NCBI GenBank assembly: GCA_902626575.1
Contig: CACOFY010000003.1
Coordinates: 53,739-117,738, forward strand
Direction: 5' to 3'
DNA from: an uncultured Pelagibacteraceae bacterium
Lineage (GTDB): Bacteria; Pseudomonadota; Alphaproteobacteria; Pelagibacterales; Pelagibacteraceae
Length of the DNA stretch: 64,000 bases
In this document: positions 9,334 through 18,667 of the stretch, in pieces
Position numbering within the stretch: position 1 is the first letter of the stretch
Layout of the letters: each line of letters begins with the position of its first letter
The notes under the pieces: model-generated
What the model was told of the DNA's origin: nothing
Seen by the model: the letters and a program-made list of their open reading frames with translations, nothing else
Database searches by the model: none
Position numbers and translations under genes: made by a program

Positions 9334-11991
9334 TTTTTTAAGACTTTCTATAGCATCCTCTATTTTATCTATATGCTGTCCGCCTGCCTGAGCAAAATCT
9401 TTACGACCACCTCCACCTTTTCCTCCTAAAATTTCAGAACCTACTTTTGCAAATTTAACTGCATCAAAGCTTTCTGTAAGTTTTTCAGTAATACCTACCG
9501 CAAGACCAACTTTTTCATCTTTGCTTGCAAAAACAATTATAATTCCTTCTTTAAGTTCTTTCTTTCCATTATCTACTAATTTTCTTAATTCTTTCGGTGA
9601 TAAATCAAAAATTTTTTGAAATCTTACTTTAATATTTTTTATATTTTCATCTTTAATTATGTTCTTATTTTTATCAGATAAAATTGATTTAACACTTATC
9701 TGATCTAATTGCTTTGATAAATCTTTAATTAACTGTTTTTTGTCATCTACATTTTTTATTGGTTTTCCACCTAATGAAATAATTTCTTTAGATATTTCAT
9801 CAATTATCTGATCGTTTTTTTGTTCTGATATACCTATTTGCTTTTCTTTATTTTTAAGAAATTCCTCTAATTGTTTATCTCTCAAAGCCTCTACTCTTCT
9901 TACACCAGAGGCGATCGCTGACTGACTTATAATTTTAAATTTGCCTACGTCACCAGTATTTCTTACATGTGTTCCACCACATAATTCAGTAGAAAAGTAC
10001 TTATTTCCCTCATCACCCATAAATACTACTCTAACCTCATCACCATATTTCTCACCAAAAAGAGCTAAAGCACCATGCTCAATCCCTTCTTTTGGAGTCA
10101 TTATTCTTGTTATAACCTCAGATTTTTTCTGAACCACTTCATTTACAGAATTATCAATTTTTTCAAGTTCATCTGAGGATATTGGCTTCATGTGGCTGAA
10201 ATCAAATCTTAGTCTATCTTGTGCTACTAATGAACCTTTTTGAGTTACATGTGTTCCAAGAATTCTTCTTAAAGACTCGTGTAGTAAATGTGTTGCTGAG
10301 TGGTATGCTCTAACATTATTTCTTTTCTCTACATCAATTTTAAGTTCAACATTTTCATTTATTTTTAAATTTCCATTTCTCATTTTTCCATAATGAACAA
10401 AAAGATTTCCTAATTTTTTTTGTACATCATTCACTTCAAAAATATTTTCACCTGATTTAATTGTTCCACTATCGCCTACTTGTCCTCCTGACTCACCATA
10501 AAATGGAGTTTGATTTAAAATAATTATACCTTCATCACCATCGTTTAATTTTTCTACTTCTTTATTATTTTTCACAATTTTCTGAATAACTGCTTCAGCA
10601 TGTTCGTATTCATAACCTAAAAATTCAGTCGGTCCTACTTTATCTTTTATTCCGAACCAGATTTCGTCTACCGAGCTATCTCCAGAACCTTTCCAATTCT
10701 TTTTTGCAAGCTCCTTACTTTTTATCATCAAATCATCAAATTTCTTGTGGTCTAAAGTTAAAGATTTATTTTTTAAAATATCTTCGGTAAGGTCTAGAGG
10801 AAATCCATATGTATCATAAAGTTTGAATGCAACTTCACCAGATAATTTTTTATCAACATTGTTAATTTCATCATTTAATATTTTCATTCCTCGATCTAAA
10901 AGCACTAAAAATTTTTCCTCTTCCATTCTTAAAGTCTCTTTAATAAGTGACTCAGCTCTCATTAATTCTGGATAATTTCTAGACATTTCATTCATTAGCG
11001 TTTTAAAAATATTAAAAAAAACCGGTTCTTTGGATCCAAGTAAATGGCAATGTCTCATACCTCTTCTCATTATTCTTCTTAAAACATAACCTCTACCCTC
11101 GTTAGATGGTAAAACACCCTCAGCTAATAAAAAAGAGCTTGCTCTTAAATGATCCGCTATTACTCTAAAACTAGATAAATTTGTTTCACTTGGTTTAATC
11201 TTAATCGTTTCAGAAATTGAGTTTATAAGTTTTATAAAATGATCTGTTTTATAATTATCATGTGTACCTTGAAGAAGTGCAGCAATCCTTTCAAGTCCCA
11301 TACCAGTATCAACAGATGGTTTTGGTAAATCAATTCTTTTTTCTTTTGAAACCTGTTCATATTGCATGAAAACTAAGTTCCAAATTTCAATATATCTGTC
11401 ACCATCCTGATCTTTGGTTCCAGGCAAACCTCCTTTTAAATGGTCACCATGATCATAAAATATTTCTGAGCAAGGTCCACAAGGACCTGTTTCTCCCATA
11501 GACCAAAAATTGTCTGATGTTGGAATTCTGATTATTCTATCATCATTAAAACCTGTGATTTTTTTCCATAAATTAAAAGCTTCATCATCTTCACTAAAAA
11601 CAGTGAAATATAATCTGTTTTTATTTAGTCCAAAGTCTTTTGTGATTAAATCCCAAGCGTAAAATATTGCTTTTTCTTTAAAATAATCACCAAATGAAAA
11701 ATTGCCTAACATTTCAAAAAAAGTGTGGTGTCTTGGAGTATAGCCAACGTTTTCTAAGTCATTATGCTTACCTCCAGCCCTTACGCATTTTTGAGAAGTA
11801 GTTGCTCTTTTGTAATCTCTTTTTTCTAAACCAGTAAATACATTTTTAAACTGAACCATGCCTGAGTTGGCAAACATTAATGTAGGATCGTTATTAGGAA
11901 CTAAGTTGCTTGACTCTACTATTTTGTGATCGTTTTTCTCAAAATATTTAAGAAATGTAGATCTTATTTCATTTAGTGATTTGTCAGCCAT
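9325..11991 (-). CDS. alaS: alanyl-tRNA synthetase
   Basis: Charges tRNA-Ala. The full-length 888-residue protein has an N-terminal class II catalytic domain ([42 protein letters not shown]). A middle editing domain carries the zinc/hydrolysis motifs [11 protein letters not shown] near residue 565 and CGGTHV near 668. A C-terminal oligomerisation domain ends in the glycine-rich [16 protein letters not shown]. It lies downstream of recA but is separated from it by a terminator, so it probably has its own promoter in 11992-12038. Confidence 0.97.
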   Translation of the reverse strand: MADKSLNEIRSTFLKYFEKNDHKIVESSNLVPNNDPTLMFANSGMVQFKNVFTGLEKRDYKRATTSQKCVRAGGKHNDLENVGYTPRHHTFFEMLGNFSFGDYFKEKAIFYAWDLITKDFGLNKNRLYFTVFSEDDEAFNLWKKITGFNDDRIIRIPTSDNFWSMGETGPCGPCSEIFYDHGDHLKGGLPGTKDQDGDRYIEIWNLVFMQYEQVSKEKRIDLPKPSVDTGMGLERIAALLQGTHDNYKTDHFIKLINSISETIKIKPSETNLSSFRVIADHLRASSFLLAEGVLPSNEGRGYVLRRIMRRGMRHCHLLGSKEPVFFNIFKTLMNEMSRNYPELMRAESLIKETLRMEEEKFLVLLDRGMKILNDEINNVDKKLSGEVAFKLYDTYGFPLDLTEDILKNKSLTLDHKKFDDLMIKSKELAKKNWKGSGDSSVDEIWFGIKDKVGPTEFLGYEYEHAEAVIQKIVKNNKEVEKLNDGDEGIIILNQTPFYGESGGQVGDSGTIKSGENIFEVNDVQKKLGNLFVHYGKMRNGNLKINENVELKIDVEKRNNVRAYHSATHLLHESLRRILGTHVTQKGSLVAQDRLRFDFSHMKPISSDELEKIDNSVNEVVQKKSEVITRIMTPKEGIEHGALALFGEKYGDEVRVVFMGDEGNKYFSTELCGGTHVRNTGDVGKFKIISQSAIASGVRRVEALRDKQLEEFLKNKEKQIGISEQKNDQIIDEISKEIISLGGKPIKNVDDKKQLIKDLSKQLDQISVKSILSDKNKNIIKDENIKNIKVRFQKIFDLSPKELRKLVDNGKKELKEGIIIVFASKDEKVGLAVGITEKLTESFDAVKFAKVGSEILGGKGGGGRKDFAQAGGQHIDKIEDAIESLKKLI

Positions 11992-12038
11992 ATTTTTAAA
12001 ATACAGCTTTTTTGTTTGTTGTCTAGGTTCTGAAGGGA

Positions 12039-12066
12039 AAAAAGGCGCTTAAATAAGCGCCTTTTT
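12039..12066 (-). terminator. intrinsic terminator downstream of recA
   Basis: A perfect inverted repeat, AAAAAGGCGCTT (12039-12050) against AAGCGCCTTTTT (12055-12066), with a four-base loop. Read on the minus strand it gives a GC-centred hairpin followed by a U-run, about 20 bases after the recA stop. It separates recA from alaS. Confidence 0.9.
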
Positions 12067-12085
12067 AGATAACTAAAAGTTATTG

Positions 12086-13231
12086 CTAATTCTTTTTAGA
12101 TGGTGTTTCTTCTGTTTTTTCTTCTGCTTTCACCTTCTCTTGATCAATTGGATTTCCTTCAATCTTTTTGGAAATAAGACCAGCTTTCTCTCTTATAGCC
12201 ATTTCTATCTCAGCTGCGGCTTTAGGATTTTGTTCAAGATAAAGTTTTGCATTTTCTTTTCCTTGTCCAATCTTCTCACCCTTGTAAGCATACCATGCTC
12301 CAGATTTCTCAACTATGTCTGCTTTTGCACCAAGGTCTATTAACTCTCCTGTTTTACTAATTCCCTTGCCATACATTAGATCAAATTCAACCACTTTAAA
12401 TGGTGGAGCAACCTTATTTTTGACTACTTTAACCCTAGTAGAATTTCCAATAATTTGCTCTTTATCTTTGATTGCCCCAATTCTTCTAATATCCATTCTT
12501 ACAGATGAATAAAATTTTAAGGAATTTCCTCCTGAGGTAGTTTCTGGGCTTCCAAACATAACACCAATTTTCATTCTAATTTGGTTAATAAATATAACCA
12601 TAGTATTAGTTCTAGAAATTGAACCTGTTAATTTTCTTAACGCTTGAGACATTAATCTTGCTTGTAGACCAACATGATGATCTCCCATGTCTCCTTCAAT
12701 TTCAGCTCTTGGAGTTAATGCTGCAACAGAGTCCACAACAAGAACCGACATTGAGCCTGATTTGATTAATGTATCAGTAATTTCTAATGCTTGTTCACCA
12801 GTATCCGGTTGAGAAATTAATAGTTCTTCCGTATTTACACCTAATTTTTTAGCATAAACCGGGTCTAATGCATGCTCTGCATCTACAAAACCACAAATTC
12901 CACCTGCTTTTTGTGCTTCAGCTACTACTTGGAGTGCAAGTGTAGTTTTTCCAGAAGATTCTGGTCCATAAATTTCAATAATTCTTCCTTTTGGTAGTCC
13001 ACCTATTCCTAAAGCTAAATCAAGACTTAATGAACCTGTTGAAATCGACTCAACATCCATTGCTTTTTGCTGTCCAAGCTTCATTACAGAGCCTTTTCCA
13101 AAATTATCCGTAATTTGACTGATAGCAGCGTCTAATGCTTTATTTTTTTCTTTATTTTCCAAATCTTTGTCTTTTGCGGATTTAACCACTTTTAAGTTAT
13201 TTTTTGTCATTTTTGCCTCTTTTTTTTTCAT
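12086..13231 (-). CDS. recA: recombinase RecA
   Basis: Catalyses strand exchange and acts as co-protease for LexA/UmuD-type proteins. It is 381 residues long. Visible features are Walker [10 protein letters not shown] near residue 89, Walker [11 protein letters not shown], the DNA-binding loop [18 protein letters not shown] stretch (here [11 protein letters not shown]) and a charged Lys/Glu C-terminal tail. The frame opens at 13231, but a second Met seven codons in (13210) is a plausible start. It is monocistronic: a terminator follows, and a candidate promoter with an SOS-like box precedes it. Together with the nearby umuDC it would form the damage response. Confidence 0.97.
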   Translation of the reverse strand: MKKKEAKMTKNNLKVVKSAKDKDLENKEKNKALDAAISQITDNFGKGSVMKLGQQKAMDVESISTGSLSLDLALGIGGLPKGRIIEIYGPESSGKTTLALQVVAEAQKAGGICGFVDAEHALDPVYAKKLGVNTEELLISQPDTGEQALEITDTLIKSGSMSVLVVDSVAALTPRAEIEGDMGDHHVGLQARLMSQALRKLTGSISRTNTMVIFINQIRMKIGVMFGSPETTSGGNSLKFYSSVRMDIRRIGAIKDKEQIIGNSTRVKVVKNKVAPPFKVVEFDLMYGKGISKTGELIDLGAKADIVEKSGAWYAYKGEKIGQGKENAKLYLEQNPKAAAEIEMAIREKAGLISKKIEGNPIDQEKVKAEEKTEETPSKKN

Positions 13232-13257
13232 TTTTTAACAATCGAATCATGTTATTA

Positions 13258-13285
13258 AATGTACACATTTTGTTCTCATTGGCAA
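13258..13285 (-). promoter_or_regulatory. recA promoter overlapped by an SOS-like box
   Basis: On the minus strand, TTGCCA (13285-13280) and TACATT (13263-13258) are spaced by 16 bases and end 26 bases before the recA ATG. Inside the spacer, reaching into the -10, lies GAAC-AAAATGT-GTAC (13275-13261). This is one base off the alphaproteobacterial LexA consensus GAAC-N7-GAAC and matches the umuD box at 12 of 15 positions. LexA repression is inferred. Confidence 0.6.
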
Positions 13286-13328
13286 GAAATTAATTTTCTC
13301 AAAGATTATTAAGGAAAATAGCCTTTAA

Positions 13329-14624
13329 TTAATTAAAAGTTAAATAACGAGCATTTAAAAGGCCAACAGATTTAAGAAGCTGAAATTGTGAAAGAAGGTA
13401 ATCTCTTTCAGATTTTGCAAGACTAACTTTTGCATCTAACAATATTGAATTGGATTGAAGTACATCTAATGTTGATCTACCTTGTCCACTTTCATATTCT
13501 GCAGTTATTCCCTCATTTGCAATCTCGGCTGCCTTTACCTGGAGTTTCACTGCTTCTAATACACTTTTTGACGACTGAAGATTTGACCAAGCACTTGCTA
13601 CATTCGAGTCATTTAATTTTACAGCATTTTCATAAAGAAGTTGTTTTCTATTTCTTAAATTTTTGGATTTTGATAAACTTGCATAATTCTTGCCTCCTGA
13701 AAAAATAGGCCATGTAATAGTTGCTTCTAAAGTTTCTTTATCTTGTTGATCATAAGTTGAGCTCAAATCATCGGTTTCTTTCGTCTCAAAGGATAATGAT
13801 GCAGAGGGTGATAAATCAGATTGTGCTATTTGAACATCTTTCTTTGATTGCTCAAATTCTAATTTTGAAATTAATAAATTTGGGTTTGAGTTTTTTGACA
13901 AATTTATTGATTTTTCTAGTGATGTTGGAATTTTCAAATTCATAGCAATATCCTTTTCTAGTTGAAAAGTATCACTTATAGGACCAATTATAGTCTCATA
14001 ATTAAGTTTGGCAGTTACAACATCGTTTTTTGCTTGAATAAATTTAGCTTCAGCTTCTGCTAAAGAGGATTCTGACTGTGCCAAATCAGCTAATGTTACT
14101 TGTCCTCTATCAAGACGTACCTGATCCATCTCGACTTGTCTCTCAATTAAATTTAAATTTTGTTGATAAATTGAATACTTTTCATTGGCAAATATTGCTC
14201 CCGAGAATGCATCAACAGCTTTAAGCAAAGTATTTTGCTCTACTTGTAAAAGTTTTGCATCAGCTACTGCTAAGCCAATTTTATTTTTTTCGTAATCTGC
14301 AACTCCCCCAAAACCTTGAAAAATTTTTTGCTCAATTTTGATTGATTTAGTCTCTGGATTAACATCATTAATTGTTGCGTTACTACCGTCTTGATTAGTT
14401 AGTTTTGAAGTATCTTGACTGCTTTTAGTTCCAGACAGTGTTACGGATGGTAAAAATTCACTTTTAGAAATATTTAAATCTTGCTTTGATGCTTTAATAT
14501 TTTCTCTTTCAGCATTCAATTCAGGATTTTTTTTATATGCTAATGATAAAGCATCAGATAAACCGATTGCATATGAATTCGATAGATTAAAAAATATAAA
14601 TAGAGTTAAAATTATTTTTTTCAT
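13329..14624 (-). CDS. TolC-family outer-membrane efflux protein
   Basis: A 431-residue exported protein with a signal peptide (about 1-19, ending SYA). Two repeated blocks begin with the TolC pattern of alternating strands and long coiled helices: LSDALSLAYKKNPELNAERENIKASKQD near residue 22 and SINLSKNSNPNLLISKLEFEQSKKD near 240. TolC trimers form an outer-membrane channel for export pumps and type I secretion; the inner-membrane partner is not in the window. It overlaps the upstream kinase gene by four bases. Confidence 0.9.
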   Translation of the reverse strand: MKKIILTLFIFFNLSNSYAIGLSDALSLAYKKNPELNAERENIKASKQDLNISKSEFLPSVTLSGTKSSQDTSKLTNQDGSNATINDVNPETKSIKIEQKIFQGFGGVADYEKNKIGLAVADAKLLQVEQNTLLKAVDAFSGAIFANEKYSIYQQNLNLIERQVEMDQVRLDRGQVTLADLAQSESSLAEAEAKFIQAKNDVVTAKLNYETIIGPISDTFQLEKDIAMNLKIPTSLEKSINLSKNSNPNLLISKLEFEQSKKDVQIAQSDLSPSASLSFETKETDDLSSTYDQQDKETLEATITWPIFSGGKNYASLSKSKNLRNRKQLLYENAVKLNDSNVASAWSNLQSSKSVLEAVKLQVKAAEIANEGITAEYESGQGRSTLDVLQSNSILLDAKVSLAKSERDYLLSQFQLLKSVGLLNARYLTFN

Positions 14625-15547
14625 TTTTTATACTTAATATTTTTGATTTCGTGATTTTGATTTAGTGAAAAAACGATTGAAGCAAATTTTGGTGCTTCTT
14701 TAAACATGTGTTCAGTTATTCTTTGATAAGTCATCATAAAATTTAAAACTTCTTTGTTACTCATGATTTTTGAATTTTTTCTACTTTTATTATTTAAATA
14801 TAATTTTTTTTCTTGTTTTAATCTCCACTTTCTTAATAAACTAAAATTTTTTGCTTTCAAATATAAAAAATAATCAAAGAATTTAAACATTGATTTATAT
14901 TTTTTATTAAGTTGATTATTTATATATTTTCTCCATTTCAGTTTTTGATCATTATCACGCTCAATAGTGTTTATTGGTTTTTTTAAATTTTTTATTTTTT
15001 GTGGGGACGAACCTACACACCATCCTTCTAATATTACAATATTGGGTTTTGTTTTAATTCTATACCATTTATCTCTTTTTACCCTGTCATCAATTGATTT
15101 GTCAAATTTCGGTAATAGTAAAGGTGAAAATCTTTTCTTTGAAACTTTTCTAAAAAAACTTAAAATTAAATCTACATCATGTGTTCCTGGAACACCTCTT
15201 GTCATCAGTAAAGGATGCACCTTTTTAGCTAATGTCATTCTATCTTTTCTAGTTTTGTAAAAGTCATCGATAGATATTTTAAATACTATCAATTTAAAAT
15301 ATTTTTCTAAAATAATCTTTATTAAAGATGAAATAGTAGTTTTCCCAGTACCCTGCCCACCTGCCAAACCTATTATCATTGTATTTTTTTTATTCATCCT
15401 ATTTGCCAACCAAAAGCATACTGGGATTAAAAAAGATTTAATCATTTTATCTTTTTTTCTGAATTTTTCAGTCTTTGTTTCTTGGCTTGATATAAATTTA
15501 ATACAGTCTTTTTTTACTTTTGAGTAACACAAGTTAACTGGATGCAT
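14621..15547 (-). CDS. P-loop kinase, glycerate-kinase (GLYK/YggC)-like
   Basis: A 308-residue protein with a Walker A motif AGGQGTGKTT near residues 62-71, then ISIDDFYKTRKDR near 92, GVPGTHDV near 118 and IVILEGWCVG near 171. This order (P-loop, DDFY, GTHD, EGW) is that of the plant-type D-glycerate 3-kinase/YggC family within the uridine-kinase-like group. The substrate is inferred, not proven. The first ~35 residues are basic and poorly conserved-looking, so an internal Met near residue 35 may be the true start. It is coupled to the TolC-like gene by an ATGA overlap. Confidence 0.65.
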   Translation of the reverse strand: MHPVNLCYSKVKKDCIKFISSQETKTEKFRKKDKMIKSFLIPVCFWLANRMNKKNTMIIGLAGGQGTGKTTISSLIKIILEKYFKLIVFKISIDDFYKTRKDRMTLAKKVHPLLMTRGVPGTHDVDLILSFFRKVSKKRFSPLLLPKFDKSIDDRVKRDKWYRIKTKPNIVILEGWCVGSSPQKIKNLKKPINTIERDNDQKLKWRKYINNQLNKKYKSMFKFFDYFLYLKAKNFSLLRKWRLKQEKKLYLNNKSRKNSKIMSNKEVLNFMMTYQRITEHMFKEAPKFASIVFSLNQNHEIKNIKYKK

Positions 15548-15552
15548 AAAAA

Positions 15553-15921
15553 TTAATTCTTTTTATCCAAGGGATGGTTTATTCCATCAAATAGTTCTAT
15601 ATCATCTAAGTTATATGGATCTACACCTTCAATACATGCAGCATTAATCCCATACATATTTGGATTACTTCTCATTTTATGATGAGTATAAATTCCACAA
15701 ATTTTACAAAAATAATGTTCAGCTACTTTGGTATGGTACTGATATTTTGTTAATTGTTCACTGCCACTTTTTATTTGTAGATCTTTAACCTCAACAAAGG
15801 TCATAACAGTTCCTTTTCTTTTACAAAGAGTACAATTACATCTTCTTTTAGTTTTTAATCCCTCTTTAGGAAGTTGTATTTCTCCTTGCACTTCCCCACA
15901 ATGACATGACAGTTTTTTCAT
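15553..15921 (-). CDS. GFA (glutathione-dependent formaldehyde-activating) family protein
   Basis: A 122-residue zinc-binding protein of the GFA/CENP-V fold. Cysteine motifs appear in the expected order: CHCGEVQGEI at the N-terminus, CNCTLCKRKG near residue 29, and HYFCKICGIYTHHK near 70. Some members were linked to spontaneous formaldehyde-glutathione adduct formation, but most have no proven reaction, so only the family is claimed. It may be co-transcribed with the kinase five bases downstream. Confidence 0.85.
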   Translation of the reverse strand: MKKLSCHCGEVQGEIQLPKEGLKTKRRCNCTLCKRKGTVMTFVEVKDLQIKSGSEQLTKYQYHTKVAEHYFCKICGIYTHHKMRSNPNMYGINAACIEGVDPYNLDDIELFDGINHPLDKKN

Positions 15922-16076
15922 AAATTTTATATTGAATACACCATGTGATATTTCTTTTCATTTTTATTTTAATTCCACTTTTAGTGATACTTATCCACAA
16001 CTATACACTATATAGTTTTCCATGTTCACGTTTTGATTCACTTTTGATTCAGTTACAGACTCAAAATACAACTTAT

Positions 16077-16103
16077 TTGACACTATTAAATAAGTGTTAT
16101 ACT
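16077..16103 (+). promoter_or_regulatory. umuDC core promoter
   Basis: A perfect -35 hexamer TTGACA (16077-16082) and TATACT (16098-16103) with a 15-base spacer lie just upstream of umuD. The spacing is slightly short, but both hexamers are near consensus, and the dksA promoter at 20142 uses the same two hexamers. Confidence 0.65.
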
Positions 16104-16108
16104 AATAA

Positions 16109-16123
16109 GAACAAAATAAGAAC
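16109..16123 (+). promoter_or_regulatory. SOS/LexA box GAAC-N7-GAAC upstream of umuD
   Basis: GAACAAAATAAGAAC is a perfect match to the direct-repeat LexA operator of alphaproteobacteria (GAAC-N7-GAAC, also written GTTC-N7-GTTC). It begins five bases after the -10 and ends four bases before the umuD ATG, so it covers the expected transcription start. A repressor bound here would block initiation. Confidence 0.75.
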
Positions 16124-16127
16124 ATTT

Positions 16128-16523
16128 ATGAAGCTAACTATACCTTATTATTTACATAAAGCTGGAGCTGGTTTTCCATCTCCTGCTACTGATTATATCG
16201 AAGAAGATATTGACCTAAATGTACACTTAATAAAAAATGTTCCAGCAACTTTTGTAATTAGAGTTCAAGGAAAATCAATGACAGATGTTGGCATTAATGA
16301 CGGTGATATATTAGTTGTTGATAAAAGTTTAACACCTAGAAATTTTTCAACTGTTATTGCAAATGTACATGACGAATTAGTTGTTAAAAGTTTTGTTCAA
16401 GAAAGAGATAAAAAATTTTTAACATCTGGGTCAAAAAACTTTAAAGATAGAATTTTAATTAACGAAGAAGAAGATATTTTTATTTGGGGAGTTGTAACTT
16501 ATGTCATCCACTCAGTTTACTAG
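16128..16523 (+). CDS. umuD: SOS mutagenesis protein UmuD (S24 peptidase-like)
   Basis: UmuD is cleaved by RecA-activated autoproteolysis to form the UmuD'2C polymerase V. I start it at the ATG at 16128 (131 residues) rather than the longer open frame from 15945, because the extra 61 codons run through the promoter and SOS box. A cleavage site AGFPSP gives Ala14-Gly15. The catalytic dyad is Ser50 in GKSMTD and Lys87 in ELVVKSF. The region before the cleavage site is about ten residues shorter than in E. coli, and the scissile bond is LexA-like Ala-Gly instead of Cys-Gly. It overlaps umuC by 23 bases. Confidence 0.93.
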   Translation: MKLTIPYYLHKAGAGFPSPATDYIEEDIDLNVHLIKNVPATFVIRVQGKSMTDVGINDGDILVVDKSLTPRNFSTVIANVHDELVVKSFVQERDKKFLTSGSKNFKDRILINEEEDIFIWGVVTYVIHSVY

Positions 16524-17781
16524 AAAAATAGCACTTGTTGATTGTAATTCTTTTTATGTATCCTGTGAAAGGTTATTTAACCCAAAAATAAGAAAAAAAC
16601 CTGTCGTAGTTTTATCTAATAATGATGGTTGTATTATTTCAAGATCTAATGAAGCTAAAGCTTTAGGTATTAAAATGGGTGAACCTTATTTTAAAGCAAA
16701 AAATATAATCGTAAAAAATAATGTAAATGTATTTTCGTCAAATTATTCACTATATGGAGACTTATCAAGAAGAGTTATGCGAACACTTAAGAGATTTAAT
16801 TCTGCTATTGAAGTTTATTCAATTGATGAGGCGTTTATGGATTTATCTAACTTTTCTGATCAAGAAGTTGAAGAAGTTGGTAGAGAGATTAGAAACACTG
16901 TTTTACAGTGGACTGGTATACCAACTAGCATTGGAATAGCAAAAACTAAGACTTTAAGTAAAGTTGCAAACCATATAGCAAAAAAAAAGCAATCAGGTGT
17001 TACAAGTTTGATTGGAATAGAAAACATTGATTCAATATTAGAAAAGGTGGAAATAAATGATGTTTGGGGAGTTGGAAGACAATTAACTAAATTTTATCAA
17101 AAAAACGGTATTTATAATGCCAAACAACTTAAAAATAAATCTAATACATGGATTAAAAAATGCTCTAATGTTTTAAGCTCAAGAACTGCAATGGAATTAA
17201 GGGGTATCCCTTGTATAAATTTAGAAACAACTTCAACTAAAAGAAAAAGTTGTGTCGTATCAAGATCATTTGGGAAAAGAGTAGAAAATTTTCAAGAATT
17301 AAGAGAGGCGGTTGCAAATTATTGCTTAAATGCCTCAGAAAAAATCAGGTCCGAGTCTTTGGTTGCAAAATCAATTACTGTATTTGTTAGAACCAGCCCC
17401 TTTCAAAGAAACTTTGGATATTACTCAAATTCAAAAACTGTTGATTTTCCAATAGCTACAAATAATAGTATTGAAACCGTTAAGGCTGCGGTATCCATAT
17501 TAGAAGATATTTTTAGAAATAATTATAGATATCAAAAAGCAGGAGTAATGCTCACGGGATTATCAAATTCAGATGGAAAGAAAAATTTATTTTCATCTGA
17601 AAAAGACTTAAAAATAAATAGTTTAATGAAATCAATTGACAATACAAACTATAGATATGGTAGATCTACTTTAAGTCTTGCAAGTGCAGGCGTTCATAAA
17701 AAATGGAATATGAGAAGAGAGCATTCTTCAAAAATAGATACTGCAGATTTTTACTGTCTACCAAAAATAAGAGCTATTTAA
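16501..17781 (+). CDS. umuC: DNA polymerase V catalytic subunit UmuC
   Basis: A Y-family translesion polymerase of 426 residues, the usual length for UmuC. Catalytic acidic motifs are intact: DCNSFYVSCERLF near residue 14 and VYSIDEAFMDLS near 102. SIGIAKTKTLSKVANHIAKK (about 140-160), the helix-hairpin-helix region NDVWGVGRQ and a little-finger domain follow. It inserts nucleotides opposite DNA lesions when bound by UmuD'2 and RecA. It is co-transcribed with umuD behind the SOS box, so the cassette looks functional and damage-inducible. It converges with a glycosyltransferase gene six bases away. Confidence 0.96.
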   Translation: MSSTQFTRKIALVDCNSFYVSCERLFNPKIRKKPVVVLSNNDGCIISRSNEAKALGIKMGEPYFKAKNIIVKNNVNVFSSNYSLYGDLSRRVMRTLKRFNSAIEVYSIDEAFMDLSNFSDQEVEEVGREIRNTVLQWTGIPTSIGIAKTKTLSKVANHIAKKKQSGVTSLIGIENIDSILEKVEINDVWGVGRQLTKFYQKNGIYNAKQLKNKSNTWIKKCSNVLSSRTAMELRGIPCINLETTSTKRKSCVVSRSFGKRVENFQELREAVANYCLNASEKIRSESLVAKSITVFVRTSPFQRNFGYYSNSKTVDFPIATNNSIETVKAAVSILEDIFRNNYRYQKAGVMLTGLSNSDGKKNLFSSEKDLKINSLMKSIDNTNYRYGRSTLSLASAGVHKKWNMRREHSSKIDTADFYCLPKIRAI

Positions 17782-17787
17782 TAAAGT

Positions 17788-18663
17788 TTAGGATTTTTCA
17801 AAAACTTCTATATTCGAAATATTGTCGAGACACTTGTTGTATTCTTCCATATTCTCTCTTTTGGATAACTTGAAAATTGCAATAACAAAAATAATTATTA
17901 AAACTATTGGAATTGAGGTAACTATAGAAAAATTACTTTTTATAAGAAAAGTGTATAAAATTATAAATCCAATAGATCTGATTAAAACATTTATCTTAAA
18001 TACGCTTATTATTGAGAATGAGTGGATAATTAGGTTATAAAAACTCATCTTTGATAAATCAAAATATCTCTTGCCTCTAATTGAGGGTATTGAGTCTCTG
18101 ATTTTAATAATCTTAACTAATGAAGCTGAATAACAATTCCACGTAGCTTTTTCATTTATCATTTTTTTTACTACACTTTTTGAAATGCATGTAAAATGAC
18201 CAAACTTAATTAGTTTTCCTGTAAATAGATAAGTTAAAATTTTATGAATTTCATAACAAAATTTAAATACATTGTTCTCAGATCTTTTTACTCTTTTACC
18301 CACTATTGGAATATCTGGATTTTTAAGAATTTTTTCGACAAATTGAGGTATTTCATCAGGTCTATCTTCTCCATCTCCATCCATAGGAATAACATAATCA
18401 AAATCCTCATTTTCATAAATATATTTTAGCCCTGCTGCATTACATCTGCCATGACCACGATTTTCAAGCATATTTATAATTTTAATTGATTTTAAATTTT
18501 TGAAGTTAAAACAATTCTCGGGTTTTTTTTGTGTTGATGCATCATTCACAATTATAATCGAAAAATTGCAGTCAATATCATTTACAACATTATCAATATT
18601 ATCAACTAAGCGATTTACTGAGTTCCAATCATTATAAATAGGTATCAGTATTTTTACTTTCAT
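17788..18663 (-). CDS. glycosyltransferase family 2, DPM1-like
   Basis: A 291-residue protein with an N-terminal GT2 domain: KILIPIYNDWNSVNRLVDNI, the IIVNDAST strand near residue 38, and MDGDGEDRPDEI, the metal-binding D-x-D of polyprenyl-phosphate sugar transferases, near 95. Two C-terminal hydrophobic helices (about 225-265) anchor it. This layout resembles enzymes that load a sugar onto a lipid carrier. It is the last gene of a cluster with the PMT-like transferase and a 41-residue membrane peptide, so it may supply the lipid-linked sugar used by the former (inference). Confidence 0.8.
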   Translation of the reverse strand: MKVKILIPIYNDWNSVNRLVDNIDNVVNDIDCNFSIIIVNDASTQKKPENCFNFKNLKSIKIINMLENRGHGRCNAAGLKYIYENEDFDYVIPMDGDGEDRPDEIPQFVEKILKNPDIPIVGKRVKRSENNVFKFCYEIHKILTYLFTGKLIKFGHFTCISKSVVKKMINEKATWNCYSASLVKIIKIRDSIPSIRGKRYFDLSKMSFYNLIIHSFSIISVFKINVLIRSIGFIILYTFLIKSNFSIVTSIPIVLIIIFVIAIFKLSKRENMEEYNKCLDNISNIEVFEKS

Positions 18664-18667
18664 AAAA

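Noticed and set aside
15991..15999. Replication origin near the DnaA box
   Set aside because: Only one box is evident, with no cluster, no dnaA/dnaN neighbours and no AT-rich 13-mer array.
15945..16127. 61-codon N-terminal extension of UmuD in the open frame
   Set aside because: It reads through the TTGACA/TATACT promoter and the SOS box, and known UmuD proteins begin close to the ATG at 16128.
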